Of a DNA stretch of 36,340 nt, positions 17,700-24,650 are shown in pieces (within the stretch, counting starts at the first letter, position 1; every line of letters begins with the position of its first letter). A program made the translations under genes and the position numbers. This stretch comes from Sphingopyxis sp. LC81 (GTDB taxonomy: Bacteria > Pseudomonadota > Alphaproteobacteria > Sphingomonadales > Sphingomonadaceae), in contig NZ_JNFD01000020.1 of the NCBI RefSeq assembly GCF_000756375.1, forward strand, positions 1 to 36,340, given 5' to 3'. The notes below the pieces were generated by a model. That model made no database searches, was not told the DNA's origin, and saw only the letters and a list, made by a program, of their open reading frames with translations.

Positions 17700-17728
17700 C
17701 ATATAGGCTTTGGCGGATGAGTCGGCAA
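17700..17728 (-). promoter_or_regulatory. Promoter of the rimP-nusA-infB operon
   Basis: On the minus strand TTGCCG (17728-17723) and TATATG (17705-17700) are separated by exactly 17 bases, a good vegetative -35/-10 pair. It lies about 100 bases before the rimP start and divergent from the dmeR operator. Confidence 0.6.
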
Positions 17729-17783
17729 GGGGGAATGCGGCTTCATCGCCGCGGCGAGCGCCGCGATTGCATGGGTCGCCGAT

Positions 17784-17805
17784 ATAGGATAGGGGGGTAT
17801 CCTAT
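17784..17805 (+). promoter_or_regulatory. dmeR operator: perfect palindrome around six G
   Basis: The eight-base arms ATAGGATA (17784-17791) and TATCCTAT (17798-17805) are perfect reverse complements around GGGGGG (17792-17797). Sites of the RcnR/CsoR-type sensors are short inverted repeats around a G/C tract, so this is the likely DmeR site. The right arm includes the first two bases of the dmeR ATG (17804-17806), and the G tract stands at ribosome-site distance. The bound repressor would therefore cover both the promoter region and the start. Confidence 0.85.
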
Positions 17806-18079
17806 GTCACACACGCACGCCGACAAGGATCAGCTTCTCGCACGCACCCGGCGGATTGCCGGGCAAATCGCGGCGATCGAACGCGCGATTGCGGGCGAGG
17901 CGGGTTGTGCGGCGATTCTGCATCAGGTGGCAGGGGTCCGCGGCGCGATTGCCGGACTGATGGACGAACTCGTCGCCGAGCATATGCAATCGCATGTCGT
18001 CGCACCGGGCCTCTCCGACGCCGAGCGCGCGCAAGGCGGCGACGAACTGCTCGCGGCGATCCGCCGCTATGCGAAATAG
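17804..18079 (+). CDS. dmeR: Ni/Co-responsive repressor of the CsoR/RcnR family (DmeR type)
   Basis: A 91-residue, all-helical metal sensor. His3, Cys35, His60 and His64 are all present (SHTH start, GEAGCAAIL, AEHMQSHVV), the four ligands used by RcnR for nickel and cobalt; the Cu-type CsoR and FrmR ligand sets differ, so Ni/Co is favoured. Metal binding would release the operator at 17784-17805, which overlaps the start codon. ATG at 17804 is chosen because it restores His3; a longer frame begins at 17717. The efflux gene dmeF follows eight bases after the stop, forming a two-gene operon. Confidence 0.92.
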   Translation: MSHTHADKDQLLARTRRIAGQIAAIERAIAGEAGCAAILHQVAGVRGAIAGLMDELVAEHMQSHVVAPGLSDAERAQGGDELLAAIRRYAK

Positions 18080-18087
18080 GAGCCCGC

Positions 18088-19008
18088 ATGTCGTTCGATA
18101 GCGAAATCGAGGCGCTGGCCCACGACCATGTCTTCCTCGGCAAGCGGCACGACGAGAATGCCCGGCGCACCTTGTGGGTGGTCGCGCTCACCGCGGTGAT
18201 GATGGTTGGCGAGATCGCCGCGGGGCTTGCCTTCAACTCGATGGCGCTGCTCGCCGATGGCTTCCATATGGCGACGCACGCAGGCGCGCTCGGGATCGCG
18301 GCGATCGCCTATGCTTATGCGAAGCGCCACGCGCATGGCCGCCGCTACAGTTTCGGCACCGGCAAGGTCGGCGACCTCGCCGGCTTCGCCTCGGCGCTCG
18401 TGCTCGGCATCGTCGCGCTCGGCATCGCGTTCGAATCGGCGATGCGCCTCGTCGATCCGCGGCCGGTTGCCTTCACCGAGGCGACGATCATCGCGGTGAT
18501 CGGGCTGGGGGTGAATATCGTGAGCGCGCTGCTGCTCGGCCACGGGCATGATCATGGACATGATCACCATCACGGCGGCGACGATCATCACGGATATACG
18601 CACGAACGCGACAATAATCTCCGCTCGGCCTATCTGCATGTCGTCGCCGATGCGCTGACCTCGGTGCTCGCGATCGCCGCCTTGCTCGGCGGGCGCTATC
18701 TGGGCTGGGTGTGGCTCGACCCGTTGATGGGGATCGTCGGATCGGTGGTGATCGCGGCGTGGGCCTGGTCGCTGATGCGCGACACCGGCGCGGTGCTGCT
18801 CGACGCGACCGACGCCGCGATCGAGGCCGAGATTCGCGAACTGGTCGAAGGACCGGGCGACGCGAAGATCACCGATCTCCACGTCTGGCGCGTCGGCCCT
18901 GGCGCGCATTCGGCGATCATCAGCGTCGTCGGCGCAACGCGCGAGACCATTTGCGCACGCGTCCAACCCGTCCACGAAATCGAACATCTGACGGTCGAGA
19001 TTCGCTGA
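18088..19008 (+). CDS. dmeF: Cation diffusion facilitator, Co/Ni efflux (DmeF type)
   Basis: A 306-residue inner-membrane CDF antiporter with six membrane segments. The N-terminal HDHVFLGKRHDENARRT is the signature of the DmeF subgroup. The intramembrane metal site is LLADGFHMATHAG (Asp57, His60) and LHVVADALTS (His184, Asp188). Between helices IV and V lies a His-rich cytoplasmic loop at about residues 141-158 (GHGHDHGHDHHHGG). The C-terminal ferredoxin-like domain includes ITDLHVWRVGPGAHSAIISVV. It follows dmeR by eight bases with AGGAG at the junction, so the sensor controls it directly. It should protect the cell from excess cobalt and nickel. Confidence 0.94.
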   Translation: MSFDSEIEALAHDHVFLGKRHDENARRTLWVVALTAVMMVGEIAAGLAFNSMALLADGFHMATHAGALGIAAIAYAYAKRHAHGRRYSFGTGKVGDLAGFASALVLGIVALGIAFESAMRLVDPRPVAFTEATIIAVIGLGVNIVSALLLGHGHDHGHDHHHGGDDHHGYTHERDNNLRSAYLHVVADALTSVLAIAALLGGRYLGWVWLDPLMGIVGSVVIAAWAWSLMRDTGAVLLDATDAAIEAEIRELVEGPGDAKITDLHVWRVGPGAHSAIISVVGATRETICARVQPVHEIEHLTVEIR

Positions 19009-19101
19009 ATCGGGCTGGGCACGGCAGGATATTCGATATCGGTTGCGCCGGGTAAATTCCGCTCGAATATTTCCTTCGTAAACAGCGGAGAATTACGGAA
19101 A

Positions 19102-19128
19102 TTGCCAAAAACCTTGACTTTTTGGCAA
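19102..19128 (+). promoter_or_regulatory. AT-rich inverted repeat TTGCCAAAAA-N7-TTTTTGGCAA
   Basis: A perfect ten-base-pair inverted repeat with a CCTTGAC loop, followed by AATAATTT, lies 93 bases after dmeF and 139 before the cold-shock gene. Two readings are possible: terminator of dmeRF, or promoter/operator of the cold-shock gene (TTGACT at 19114-19119 resembles a -35). Such a run of A and T is unusual for this GC-rich genome. Confidence 0.5.
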
Positions 19129-19153
19129 AATAATTTCAATGTAATTTGGCTAA

Positions 19154-19266
19154 CGTCGCCTGCGACGGAAATTTGATGCCTTTGGGCGGATACTTCCCTT
19201 CACGCGCTACCAGCTCCGCCGGTGCTTTTGCCGGAGGATTCCCTGTTTTCGTGAAAGGAAACACCC
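19154..19266 (+). promoter_or_regulatory. Structured leader of the cold-shock gene
   Basis: The region holds a short stem CGTCGC-CT-GCGACG (19154-19167). Near 19211-19236 there are two mutually exclusive pairings: CTCCG with CGGAG, or CCGG with CCGG. A GGAGG inside the latter is too far from the ATG to be the ribosome site; the actual site is AAAGGAAA shortly before 19267. Long structured leaders are typical of cspA-type genes, where the RNA fold changes with temperature. No open frame in this leader looks real. Confidence 0.4.
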
Positions 19267-19473
19267 ATGCCGATCGGCACCGTAAAATTTTTCAACAGCG
19301 ACAAAGGCTATGGTTTCATCGCCAATGAAGATGGCTCGGGCGACAGCTTCGTCCACATCAGCGCCGTCGAGCGCGCCGGAATGGCGACGCTGAACAAGGA
19401 ACAGCGCGTTTCTTACGAGCTGGAAACCGACCAGCGCGGCAAGACCTCGGCTGTCAATCTTCAGCCTGCATGA
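19267..19473 (+). CDS. Cold-shock domain protein (CspA family)
   Basis: A 68-residue single cold-shock domain that binds single-stranded RNA/DNA and acts as an RNA chaperone. It opens with GTVKFFNSDKGYGFI (RNP1, KGYGFI) and continues with SFVHISAVERAG (RNP2, FVHI) and QRVSYELETDQRGKTSAVNL. Normal length. The ATG at 19267 has AAAGGAAAC about five bases upstream, and the frame starts exactly there. Whether it is cold-induced cannot be read from sequence; the leader suggests post-transcriptional control. Confidence 0.96.
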   Translation: MPIGTVKFFNSDKGYGFIANEDGSGDSFVHISAVERAGMATLNKEQRVSYELETDQRGKTSAVNLQPA

Positions 19474-19563
19474 ATGACATCCGGCTGGCGCCTTTCGGGG
19501 GGCCGGCCGGACCATTCGCCGATCGTTCGGCCCCATGCTCGCGCAGTCACAAGGAATAATCCT

Positions 19564-19785
19564 ATGGATATGAACGAGCTTTTCTACCGGCACCAGATGG
19601 CCCTGATGGCCACCCGCCCCCTGCACGGCGCCAGCGCACGCCATGCCGATTTCGATCTGTCCGGCCATTATGCCGACCGCATCGACGCCTATCGCGCGCG
19701 CCGCGGCATGAGCAAATATTTCGCGGAACCGGCGAACCCCGCGCCGCCGGCCGGCCGGCCCACCATCCCGCATTTGCCCAACTAG
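19564..19785 (+). CDS. Small hypothetical protein, 73 aa
   Basis: A 73-residue protein starting MDMNELFYRHQMALMATRPL, then HADFDLSGHYADRIDAYRARRGMSKYFAEP, and a Pro-rich end. I recall similar proteins of the same size in other sphingomonads, but no function. AAGGA lies about eight bases before the ATG at 19564; a second ATG at 19570 is possible. It follows the cold-shock gene by 90 bases on the same strand and could share its transcript. Confidence 0.65.
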   Translation: MDMNELFYRHQMALMATRPLHGASARHADFDLSGHYADRIDAYRARRGMSKYFAEPANPAPPAGRPTIPHLPN

Positions 19786-19812
19786 GCCGTTCCAGCGGCG
19801 GGTCTTCGGCGC

Positions 19813-19827
19813 TATGCTTGCCGCGTG
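19813..19827 (+). promoter_or_regulatory. -10 box directly before a leaderless GTG start
   Basis: TATGCT (19813-19818) is followed by six bases (TGCCGC) and then the GTG start at 19825. A -10 box at that distance puts the transcript start on the start codon, so the mRNA would be leaderless. No Shine-Dalgarno sequence is present. The same arrangement recurs before the next gene (20424-20438). Confidence 0.5.
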
Positions 19828-20388
19828 ACCCATGCCGTACTGCCATGCCGCGACCATCTGGGCGCATCGCTACGGCGCTGGCGCGCGCTCAATCGCGTCA
19901 AGCAGTCGGCGCTGGCGGGCGAAATGGGCGTCTCGCAAACGACGGTGTCGCGGTGGGAGGCGGGCGTGCTGGCCCCCGGGACAACCGAAGAGGATCGGCT
20001 GACGCGCCTGCTCGCAGCGCGGCCCAGCTCGGCGGCCGACAGCGCCTTGCTCAACCTTGTGCGCCATTCGCCGCAGCCGGCACATCTCATCTGCGACCTG
20101 ACGCACCGGCTTTTCGCCGCGTCGCCGGCGCGGATCTCCGGCTGGCGGGTCGGGGTTGAGGAATTGGCCGGAAAGTCGCTGTGGCGATTCGCCTCGCCGG
20201 GCATCGCAGAGGGCGAGGCAGCGCTGGACGCGCTCGGCTGGTACGAACCGGTCGCGCCCGCGGTCATCGTCGATACCGAATATGCGGATTTCGACGAACT
20301 CACGATCGGCGCCGGCCAGCTTCGCTACACACGAATGCCGCTTTCGGACGGAAGCTTTGCGCGGCTGGTCCAGGACGGCGGCGCATAA
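19825..20388 (+). CDS. XRE-family regulator with PAS-like C-terminal part
   Basis: A 187-residue protein. Residues about 12-66 form a Cro/C1-type HTH (GASLRRWRALNRVKQSALAGEMGVSQTTVSRWEAG, then APGTTEEDRLTRLL). The remaining 120 residues contain HLICDLTHRLFAASPARISGW, then VIVDTEYADFDELTIGAGQLRYTRMPLSDGSFARLVQ, which reads like a PAS sensory domain; the ligand is unknown. The start is GTG at 19825, with a -10 box only six bases upstream and no ribosome site, so probably leaderless. It precedes the HD-domain gene, which has a matching motif. Confidence 0.8.
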   Translation: MTHAVLPCRDHLGASLRRWRALNRVKQSALAGEMGVSQTTVSRWEAGVLAPGTTEEDRLTRLLAARPSSAADSALLNLVRHSPQPAHLICDLTHRLFAASPARISGWRVGVEELAGKSLWRFASPGIAEGEAALDALGWYEPVAPAVIVDTEYADFDELTIGAGQLRYTRMPLSDGSFARLVQDGGA

Positions 20389-20423
20389 ATTATTCGGCGG
20401 CTTGTGTCGGCGATCCCGCCGGT

Positions 20424-20438
20424 TAGCCTTGCCGCATG
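20424..20438 (+). promoter_or_regulatory. -10 box directly before a leaderless ATG start
   Basis: TAGCCT (20424-20429), the six bases TGCCGC (20430-20435) and ATG (20436-20438) repeat the layout at 19813. A possible -35, TTGTGT (20402-20407), is 16 bases upstream of the -10. No ribosome site is visible before the ATG. Confidence 0.5.
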
Positions 20439-21035
20439 ACGACACCCTATGCCATCGCCCCGTCGCGCCTCGCCGCGATCATCGACTTTCTGCAGACGGC
20501 CGAAAAGCTGAAGGACACGCTGCGCAGCGGGATCACATCGAACGGCCGCGCCGAAAGCACCGCCGAGCATAGCTGGCGACTCTGCCTGATGGTGATGCTG
20601 TTCGACCGCGAACTGGCGGCTTATGACCGGCTGAAGCTGCTCAGGCTCTGCCTCGTCCACGACCTGGGCGAAGCGATTTCGGGGGACGTCCCGGCCACAT
20701 GCCAAAGTCCCGACGACGGCCGGGCGGCGCGCGAGCGCGCGGATCTCGAGACATTATGCGCGCCGCTACCTGACGACCTAGGCCGCGAAATCCTCGGCCT
20801 ATGGGACGAGTATAGCCGCGGCACGACGCCCGAAGCCCGAATGGTCAAGGGTTTCGACAAGCTGGAGACGATGCTCCAGCACCTCATCGGGCGGAACGCC
20901 GCCGATTTCGATTATGCGTTTAACCTGACCTATGGCGCGCAGCATACCGTCCGGCACCCTCTGCTTTTTCAGATACGCGAACTGGTGGACGCGGCAACGC
21001 GCGAGCGGATCGCGGCATGCGGGACGCGGAAATGA
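20436..21035 (+). CDS. HD-domain hydrolase (YfbR/HDDC2-like 5'-nucleotidase)
   Basis: A 199-residue HD-domain phosphohydrolase. The metal site is seen in STAEHSWRLCLM (His45), LCLVHDLGEAISGD (His75, Asp76, Glu79) and MVKGFDKLETMLQH. The length and the spacing match HDDC2/YfbR-type enzymes, which dephosphorylate deoxyribonucleoside 5'-monophosphates. The precise nucleotide is not predictable. The start codon is ATG at 20436 directly after a -10-like box, so the mRNA may be leaderless. It stands 47 bases after the XRE regulator, on the same strand. Confidence 0.88.
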   Translation: MTTPYAIAPSRLAAIIDFLQTAEKLKDTLRSGITSNGRAESTAEHSWRLCLMVMLFDRELAAYDRLKLLRLCLVHDLGEAISGDVPATCQSPDDGRAARERADLETLCAPLPDDLGREILGLWDEYSRGTTPEARMVKGFDKLETMLQHLIGRNAADFDYAFNLTYGAQHTVRHPLLFQIRELVDAATRERIAACGTRK

Positions 21036-21184
21036 CGAGATCCATAAACCCATCCGTCGCTTAAGCGCCGCCGCTTTACCTGTTCCACCGCGACCCACCG
21101 CACAGCCATTGCAACATTTTGTTGGCGTTTCAGCGTATAAGGTGGGCTGACACCCGTCCACGCGAATCGGCGGCGGGCGGAGCG

Positions 21185-22333
21185 ATGGAATTTGATGCGC
21201 GAATGAAGCCCGAACTGTCCCTGACCGCCCGCTCGACGTGGCGCGACCCGGTGCCGGAAAAACCGGCGGGGCCGGGGCGCGCCTTTTGGGCGGCGATCGT
21301 CGCGGTGGTCGCCGTTGCGTGCCTCGCCTTCCTGCTGTCGAGCGGTCAGTTTCGTGCGCCGGCGTTCTTCGGGCCCTATAGCGTGTCGGTGCCGCTGAAC
21401 TTTCGCACTTATGATCCCGAACGCTGGGCGATCATGAATGCGGAGGATTATGCGGACGCGCTGAAGATCGACCCGACGCTGCCCAACCCCGACAGCGTCG
21501 GTTATGGCGACGCGGCCGCGCTGCCGCCCGCCGACCCGGCGCTGCTGCGCGAGGAAGCCTTTGTCGGGCCGCCCGCCAAATCCTATATATTCCGCGGCGT
21601 CACCGCGCTCGACCGCGAGCGCGCGCATTATTGCCTGACCGCCGCCATCTATTACGAAGCCGCGTCGGAAACCGACGACGGGATGCGCGGCGTCGCGCAG
21701 ACGGTGATCAACCGCGTCCGCCACCCGAGCTTCCCCAACACCGTGTGCGGCGTCGTTTTCCAGGGATCGCAGCGCGCGGGCGTGTGCCAGTTCACCTTCA
21801 GCTGCGACGGCGCGATGGCGCGGAGCCCCAGCAAGCCCAACTGGCTGCGCGCGAGCCGCATCGCGTCGGCGGCGCTCGGAGGCTATGTTTTCCCCAAGGT
21901 CGGGCTCGCGACGCATTATCACACGCAGGCGATCTGGCCGCGCTGGGGCAAGAGCCTGGTGATGACCAATATCGTCGGCGCGCATATCTTCCATCGCTGG
22001 CGCGGGCGCTGGGGCATGCCCGACGCGTTTCGCGCGCCCTATCTCGGCCGCGAGCCGGTGCCCGGCCCCTATCTGCCGCTCGCGCAGCAGCTCGCGATCC
22101 TGAAAGGCCAGGGCCTGCCGCCCGGCGCCGGCCCGGCGCCGATGCTCACCGGCGCCGCCGCGCCGCTTCCCGATACCATCGCAGCCCCGTTGCCCGGCAC
22201 CATCGCGCCCCCGGCGCCCGTCGCGCCGCCGCCCGTCGCGGCTCCCGTCACGCCGACCTATGCCGATCCGCGGCTCAACCAGTCGGGTCAGATCCGCGAA
22301 GAATTCCGCGGCAGCGGAGAGTGGAAACAGTGA
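21185..22333 (+). CDS. SleB-type cell wall hydrolase, membrane anchored
   Basis: A 382-residue protein with one N-terminal membrane segment (about residues 33-53, FWAAIVAVVAVACLAFLLSS) and a periplasmic Hydrolase_2 (SleB/CwlJ) domain at about 145-265. Its landmarks are LTAAIYYEAASETDDGMRGV with the family Glu, then TVINRVRHPSFPNTVCGVVF, QFTFSCDG, and THYHTQAIWPRW. These domains cleave peptidoglycan. A Pro/Ala-rich stretch of about 60 residues follows, made of repeats such as AAPLPDTIAAPLPGTIA. ATG at 21185 has GGAG three to seven bases before it. Upstream, TATAAG at 21136-21141 could be a -10. Confidence 0.9.
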   Translation: MEFDARMKPELSLTARSTWRDPVPEKPAGPGRAFWAAIVAVVAVACLAFLLSSGQFRAPAFFGPYSVSVPLNFRTYDPERWAIMNAEDYADALKIDPTLPNPDSVGYGDAAALPPADPALLREEAFVGPPAKSYIFRGVTALDRERAHYCLTAAIYYEAASETDDGMRGVAQTVINRVRHPSFPNTVCGVVFQGSQRAGVCQFTFSCDGAMARSPSKPNWLRASRIASAALGGYVFPKVGLATHYHTQAIWPRWGKSLVMTNIVGAHIFHRWRGRWGMPDAFRAPYLGREPVPGPYLPLAQQLAILKGQGLPPGAGPAPMLTGAAAPLPDTIAAPLPGTIAPPAPVAPPPVAAPVTPTYADPRLNQSGQIREEFRGSGEWKQ

Positions 22334-22344
22334 CGCAAACGGCC

Positions 22345-22350
22345 TAGGCT
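22345..22350 (+). promoter_or_regulatory. Possible -10 box of the VOC gene
   Basis: TAGGCT followed by GCCCGC, 27 bases before the ATG, has the same TAnnCT form as the leaderless-gene boxes. Here the downstream ribosome site CGGGAGG is present. Assignment rests on this resemblance only. Confidence 0.3.
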
Positions 22351-22376
22351 GCCCGCTTCACGGACGGGAGGCCATC

Positions 22377-22763
22377 ATGGGACATGTCAAAGGCATCGGC
22401 GGGCTGTTTTTCCGGGCACGCGACCCCGATGCGCTGAACGCCTGGTATCGCGAACGGTTGGGCATCGGCGCAGGCTGCAACGCCGACGATACCGGGCCGA
22501 TCAACGAATGGGTGTGGAACGTCACCGCGGGACCGGTGGTATTCAGCGCGTTCAAGGCCGACACCGACTATTTCGCCGCCGACAAGCAACATATGCTGAA
22601 CCTGCGCGTCGACGACCTCGACGCGGTGCTCGTACCGTTTCGCGAGGCGGGCGACGAGGTGATCACCAAGGATGAGTGGGACGACCCCGCGGTCGGCCGC
22701 TTTGCCCGGGTCCACGATCCGGAAGGCAACCCGATCGAATTGTGGGAGCCGCCGCAAAGCTGA
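22377..22763 (+). CDS. VOC (glyoxalase/bleomycin-resistance) family protein
   Basis: A 128-residue protein with two beta-alpha-beta-beta-beta modules. GLFFRARDPDALNAWYRERLGI is the standard first module, and FARVHDPEGNPIELWEP the closing strand, with the usual metal-ligand Glu in IELWEP. HMLNLRVDDLDAVLVPFREAG is the second module. Substrate unknown; family members include lactoylglutathione lyases, epimerases and drug-binding proteins. ATG at 22377 has GGGAGG six bases upstream. It converges on the HerA-like gene, with repeat copy B between. Confidence 0.9.
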   Translation: MGHVKGIGGLFFRARDPDALNAWYRERLGIGAGCNADDTGPINEWVWNVTAGPVVFSAFKADTDYFAADKQHMLNLRVDDLDAVLVPFREAGDEVITKDEWDDPAVGRFARVHDPEGNPIELWEPPQS

Positions 22764-22769
22764 CCCTAT

Positions 22770-22849
22770 CCGTTCGTGTCGAGCGAAGTCGAGACACCCT
22801 GAAGGCGTGCATGACCGAGGGGCATCTCGACTTCGCTCGATGCGAACGG
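22770..22849. repeat. Large inverted repeat between convergent genes (copy B)
   Basis: The left arm (22770-22799) and right arm (22820-22849) are imperfect reverse complements of about 30 bases with the same core as copy A at 10998-11079. The element lies between the converging ends of the VOC gene and the HerA-like gene. The same placement at both loci supports a bidirectional terminator or REP-like role. Confidence 0.8.
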
Positions 22850-22867
22850 AAGTTGGTGGGTGGTTCT

Positions 22868-24580
22868 TTATCTGCCCTGGCTGCGCCAGCGCTTGACGAC
22901 ACGCTCGAGGATTTCCGCCTCGCCGCCGGTTTCACGCCACAGTTTCGAGAAGAGCGGGTCGCTCGATGCGGGCCGCTTTTCTTCCTCGAGCGTGTCGAGA
23001 TAAACGCGGATCGGGATCGACACGCCTTCGCCGCAGACGATGCATTCGCGGTTGCGCAGCGCCGGGATCGAATCGATGAAGCCGCGCGCGCCTTCGGGCA
23101 TCGCGGCCTTTACGAAATGCTGGTCGCGTTCGTTGTTGAGGCGCATCGAGATGATCGTGCCGCACTGCGACAGCACGCCCTCGGCCAGATCGGACGGGCG
23201 CTGGGTGATGAGGCCAAGCGACACGCCGTATTTACGGCCTTCCTTGGCGATCCGTTCGAGGATCTTGCGCACCGCCTGCCCCTGCCCAGTATCCTTGGAC
23301 GGGATGTAACGGTGGGCTTCTTCGCAGACGAGCAGGATCGGACGCTGCGGCTCGCCGCGCGACCAGATCGCATAGTCGAAGGTCAGGCGTGAGAGCACCG
23401 CGACGACGACGCCGGTAATATCCGACGGCACCCCCGACACGTCGATGATCGAGATCGGCCGGCCGTCCGACGGCAGGCGGAAAATCTTGCCGATGAAATT
23501 CGTCATCGTGTCGGCGACGAGCATGCCCGAGAACATGAAATTATAGCGCGGGTCGGCGCGCATTTCCTCGATCTTGCCCTTGATGCGCATGAACGGCGCG
23601 CTCGACGTCGCCTTGTCGAGCTTGCCCATTTCGTTTTGCAGGATGTTGAGCAGGTCGGAGAGCAGATAGGGGATCGGCGAGTCGACGGTAATCTTCGTCA
23701 TGCCTTCGGCCAGCCGGTTCTTCGTCCGCGCCTGGAGCAGGCAGCGCGCGAGCACGTCGCAGTCGGCCTGGCGGTCGCGGCCCTCGGCGGTGACGAAGAC
23801 TTCGCAATGTTCCTCGAAGTTCATCAGCCAATAGGGCATGGCGAGGTTGTCGACGTCGAACAGCGCGCCGATGCCCTTGAACGCCGCCGAATATTCGCCG
23901 TGCGGATCGATCATCACGATATGGCCCTGCGGCGCGAGTTCGCAGATCTTGTGCAGGATCAGCGCGGCGCTGGTCGATTTACCCGTGCCGGTCGACCCGA
24001 GCAGCGCGAAATGCTTGCCCAACATCGCGTCGACATAGAGCGACCCGCGAATATCCTTGGTCGGATAGACGGTGCCGACTTCGACATGCGCGCGCTCGTC
24101 GGCGGCGTAGATCTGCTTGAGGTCGGCGCTGGTCGCCGCAAAAACCTGGCTGCCCGGGATCGGGTAGCGGGTGACGCCGCGGCGGAAATTGTGAATGCGG
24201 CCGGTGATCTTTTCTTCTTCGCCTTCGCCAAGGAAGTCGATCGTCGCAAGGATCAGCCCCTCGCCGCGTTCGTGCAGCTGCTGGTCGCGGATGCTGGCGA
24301 TCAGCCAGATATTGCCCACACGGACCTTGACCTGCGCCCCGACCTGTCCGGCCATCGCCACCGCGGAATCGCTGGACGAGGCCAATTTGCCGATCGCCGC
24401 GGCATCGAGCAGGATACGCGAGGCCGATCCCGAAATATCGACGACTTCGCCGATCATCAGATCGTCGCGATGATGGTTGGTTACCGGCGCAATCGAGGCC
24501 GCCACGCCGCCGCCGGCAAGCCGAACATGCTGTGCCGCCGTCAAATCCCCGGCGTTGAATCCGCCGCCCTGCATGTCCAT
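22868..24580 (-). CDS. HerA-like ATPase (HAS-barrel plus FtsK/HerA domain)
   Basis: A 570-residue DNA translocase-like ATPase. The N-terminal HAS-barrel (about 40-130) is followed by Walker A GSTGTGKS (195-202), the family segment MIDPHGEY (about 223-229), Walker B ILLVCEEAH (about 415-423) and a late arginine-rich element (SQCGTIISMRLNNERDQHFV). HerA proteins form hexamers and work with nucleases such as NurA in end processing, or with other effectors in defence. No NurA, Sir2 or other nuclease gene is adjacent, so the partner, if any, lies elsewhere. The start at 24580 follows a G-rich stretch. Transcribed alone. Confidence 0.92.
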   Translation of the reverse strand: MDMQGGGFNAGDLTAAQHVRLAGGGVAASIAPVTNHHRDDLMIGEVVDISGSASRILLDAAAIGKLASSSDSAVAMAGQVGAQVKVRVGNIWLIASIRDQQLHERGEGLILATIDFLGEGEEEKITGRIHNFRRGVTRYPIPGSQVFAATSADLKQIYAADERAHVEVGTVYPTKDIRGSLYVDAMLGKHFALLGSTGTGKSTSAALILHKICELAPQGHIVMIDPHGEYSAAFKGIGALFDVDNLAMPYWLMNFEEHCEVFVTAEGRDRQADCDVLARCLLQARTKNRLAEGMTKITVDSPIPYLLSDLLNILQNEMGKLDKATSSAPFMRIKGKIEEMRADPRYNFMFSGMLVADTMTNFIGKIFRLPSDGRPISIIDVSGVPSDITGVVVAVLSRLTFDYAIWSRGEPQRPILLVCEEAHRYIPSKDTGQGQAVRKILERIAKEGRKYGVSLGLITQRPSDLAEGVLSQCGTIISMRLNNERDQHFVKAAMPEGARGFIDSIPALRNRECIVCGEGVSIPIRVYLDTLEEEKRPASSDPLFSKLWRETGGEAEILERVVKRWRSQGR

Positions 24581-24650
24581 GTATCCGCCCCGCCTATTGT
24601 GGTCCCCGGCAGACTATCGCAGCTGAGGGTAAATAGGCCGTGAATGATAG

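Noticed and set aside
19021..19101. A short open frame upstream of the cold-shock gene as a leader peptide
   Set aside because: No ribosome site and no conserved pattern; the region is AT-rich and fits untranslated RNA better.
22868..24580. The HerA-like gene as part of a defence island
   Set aside because: No nuclease, Sir2, restriction or toxin gene is adjacent; neighbours are housekeeping or transport genes.
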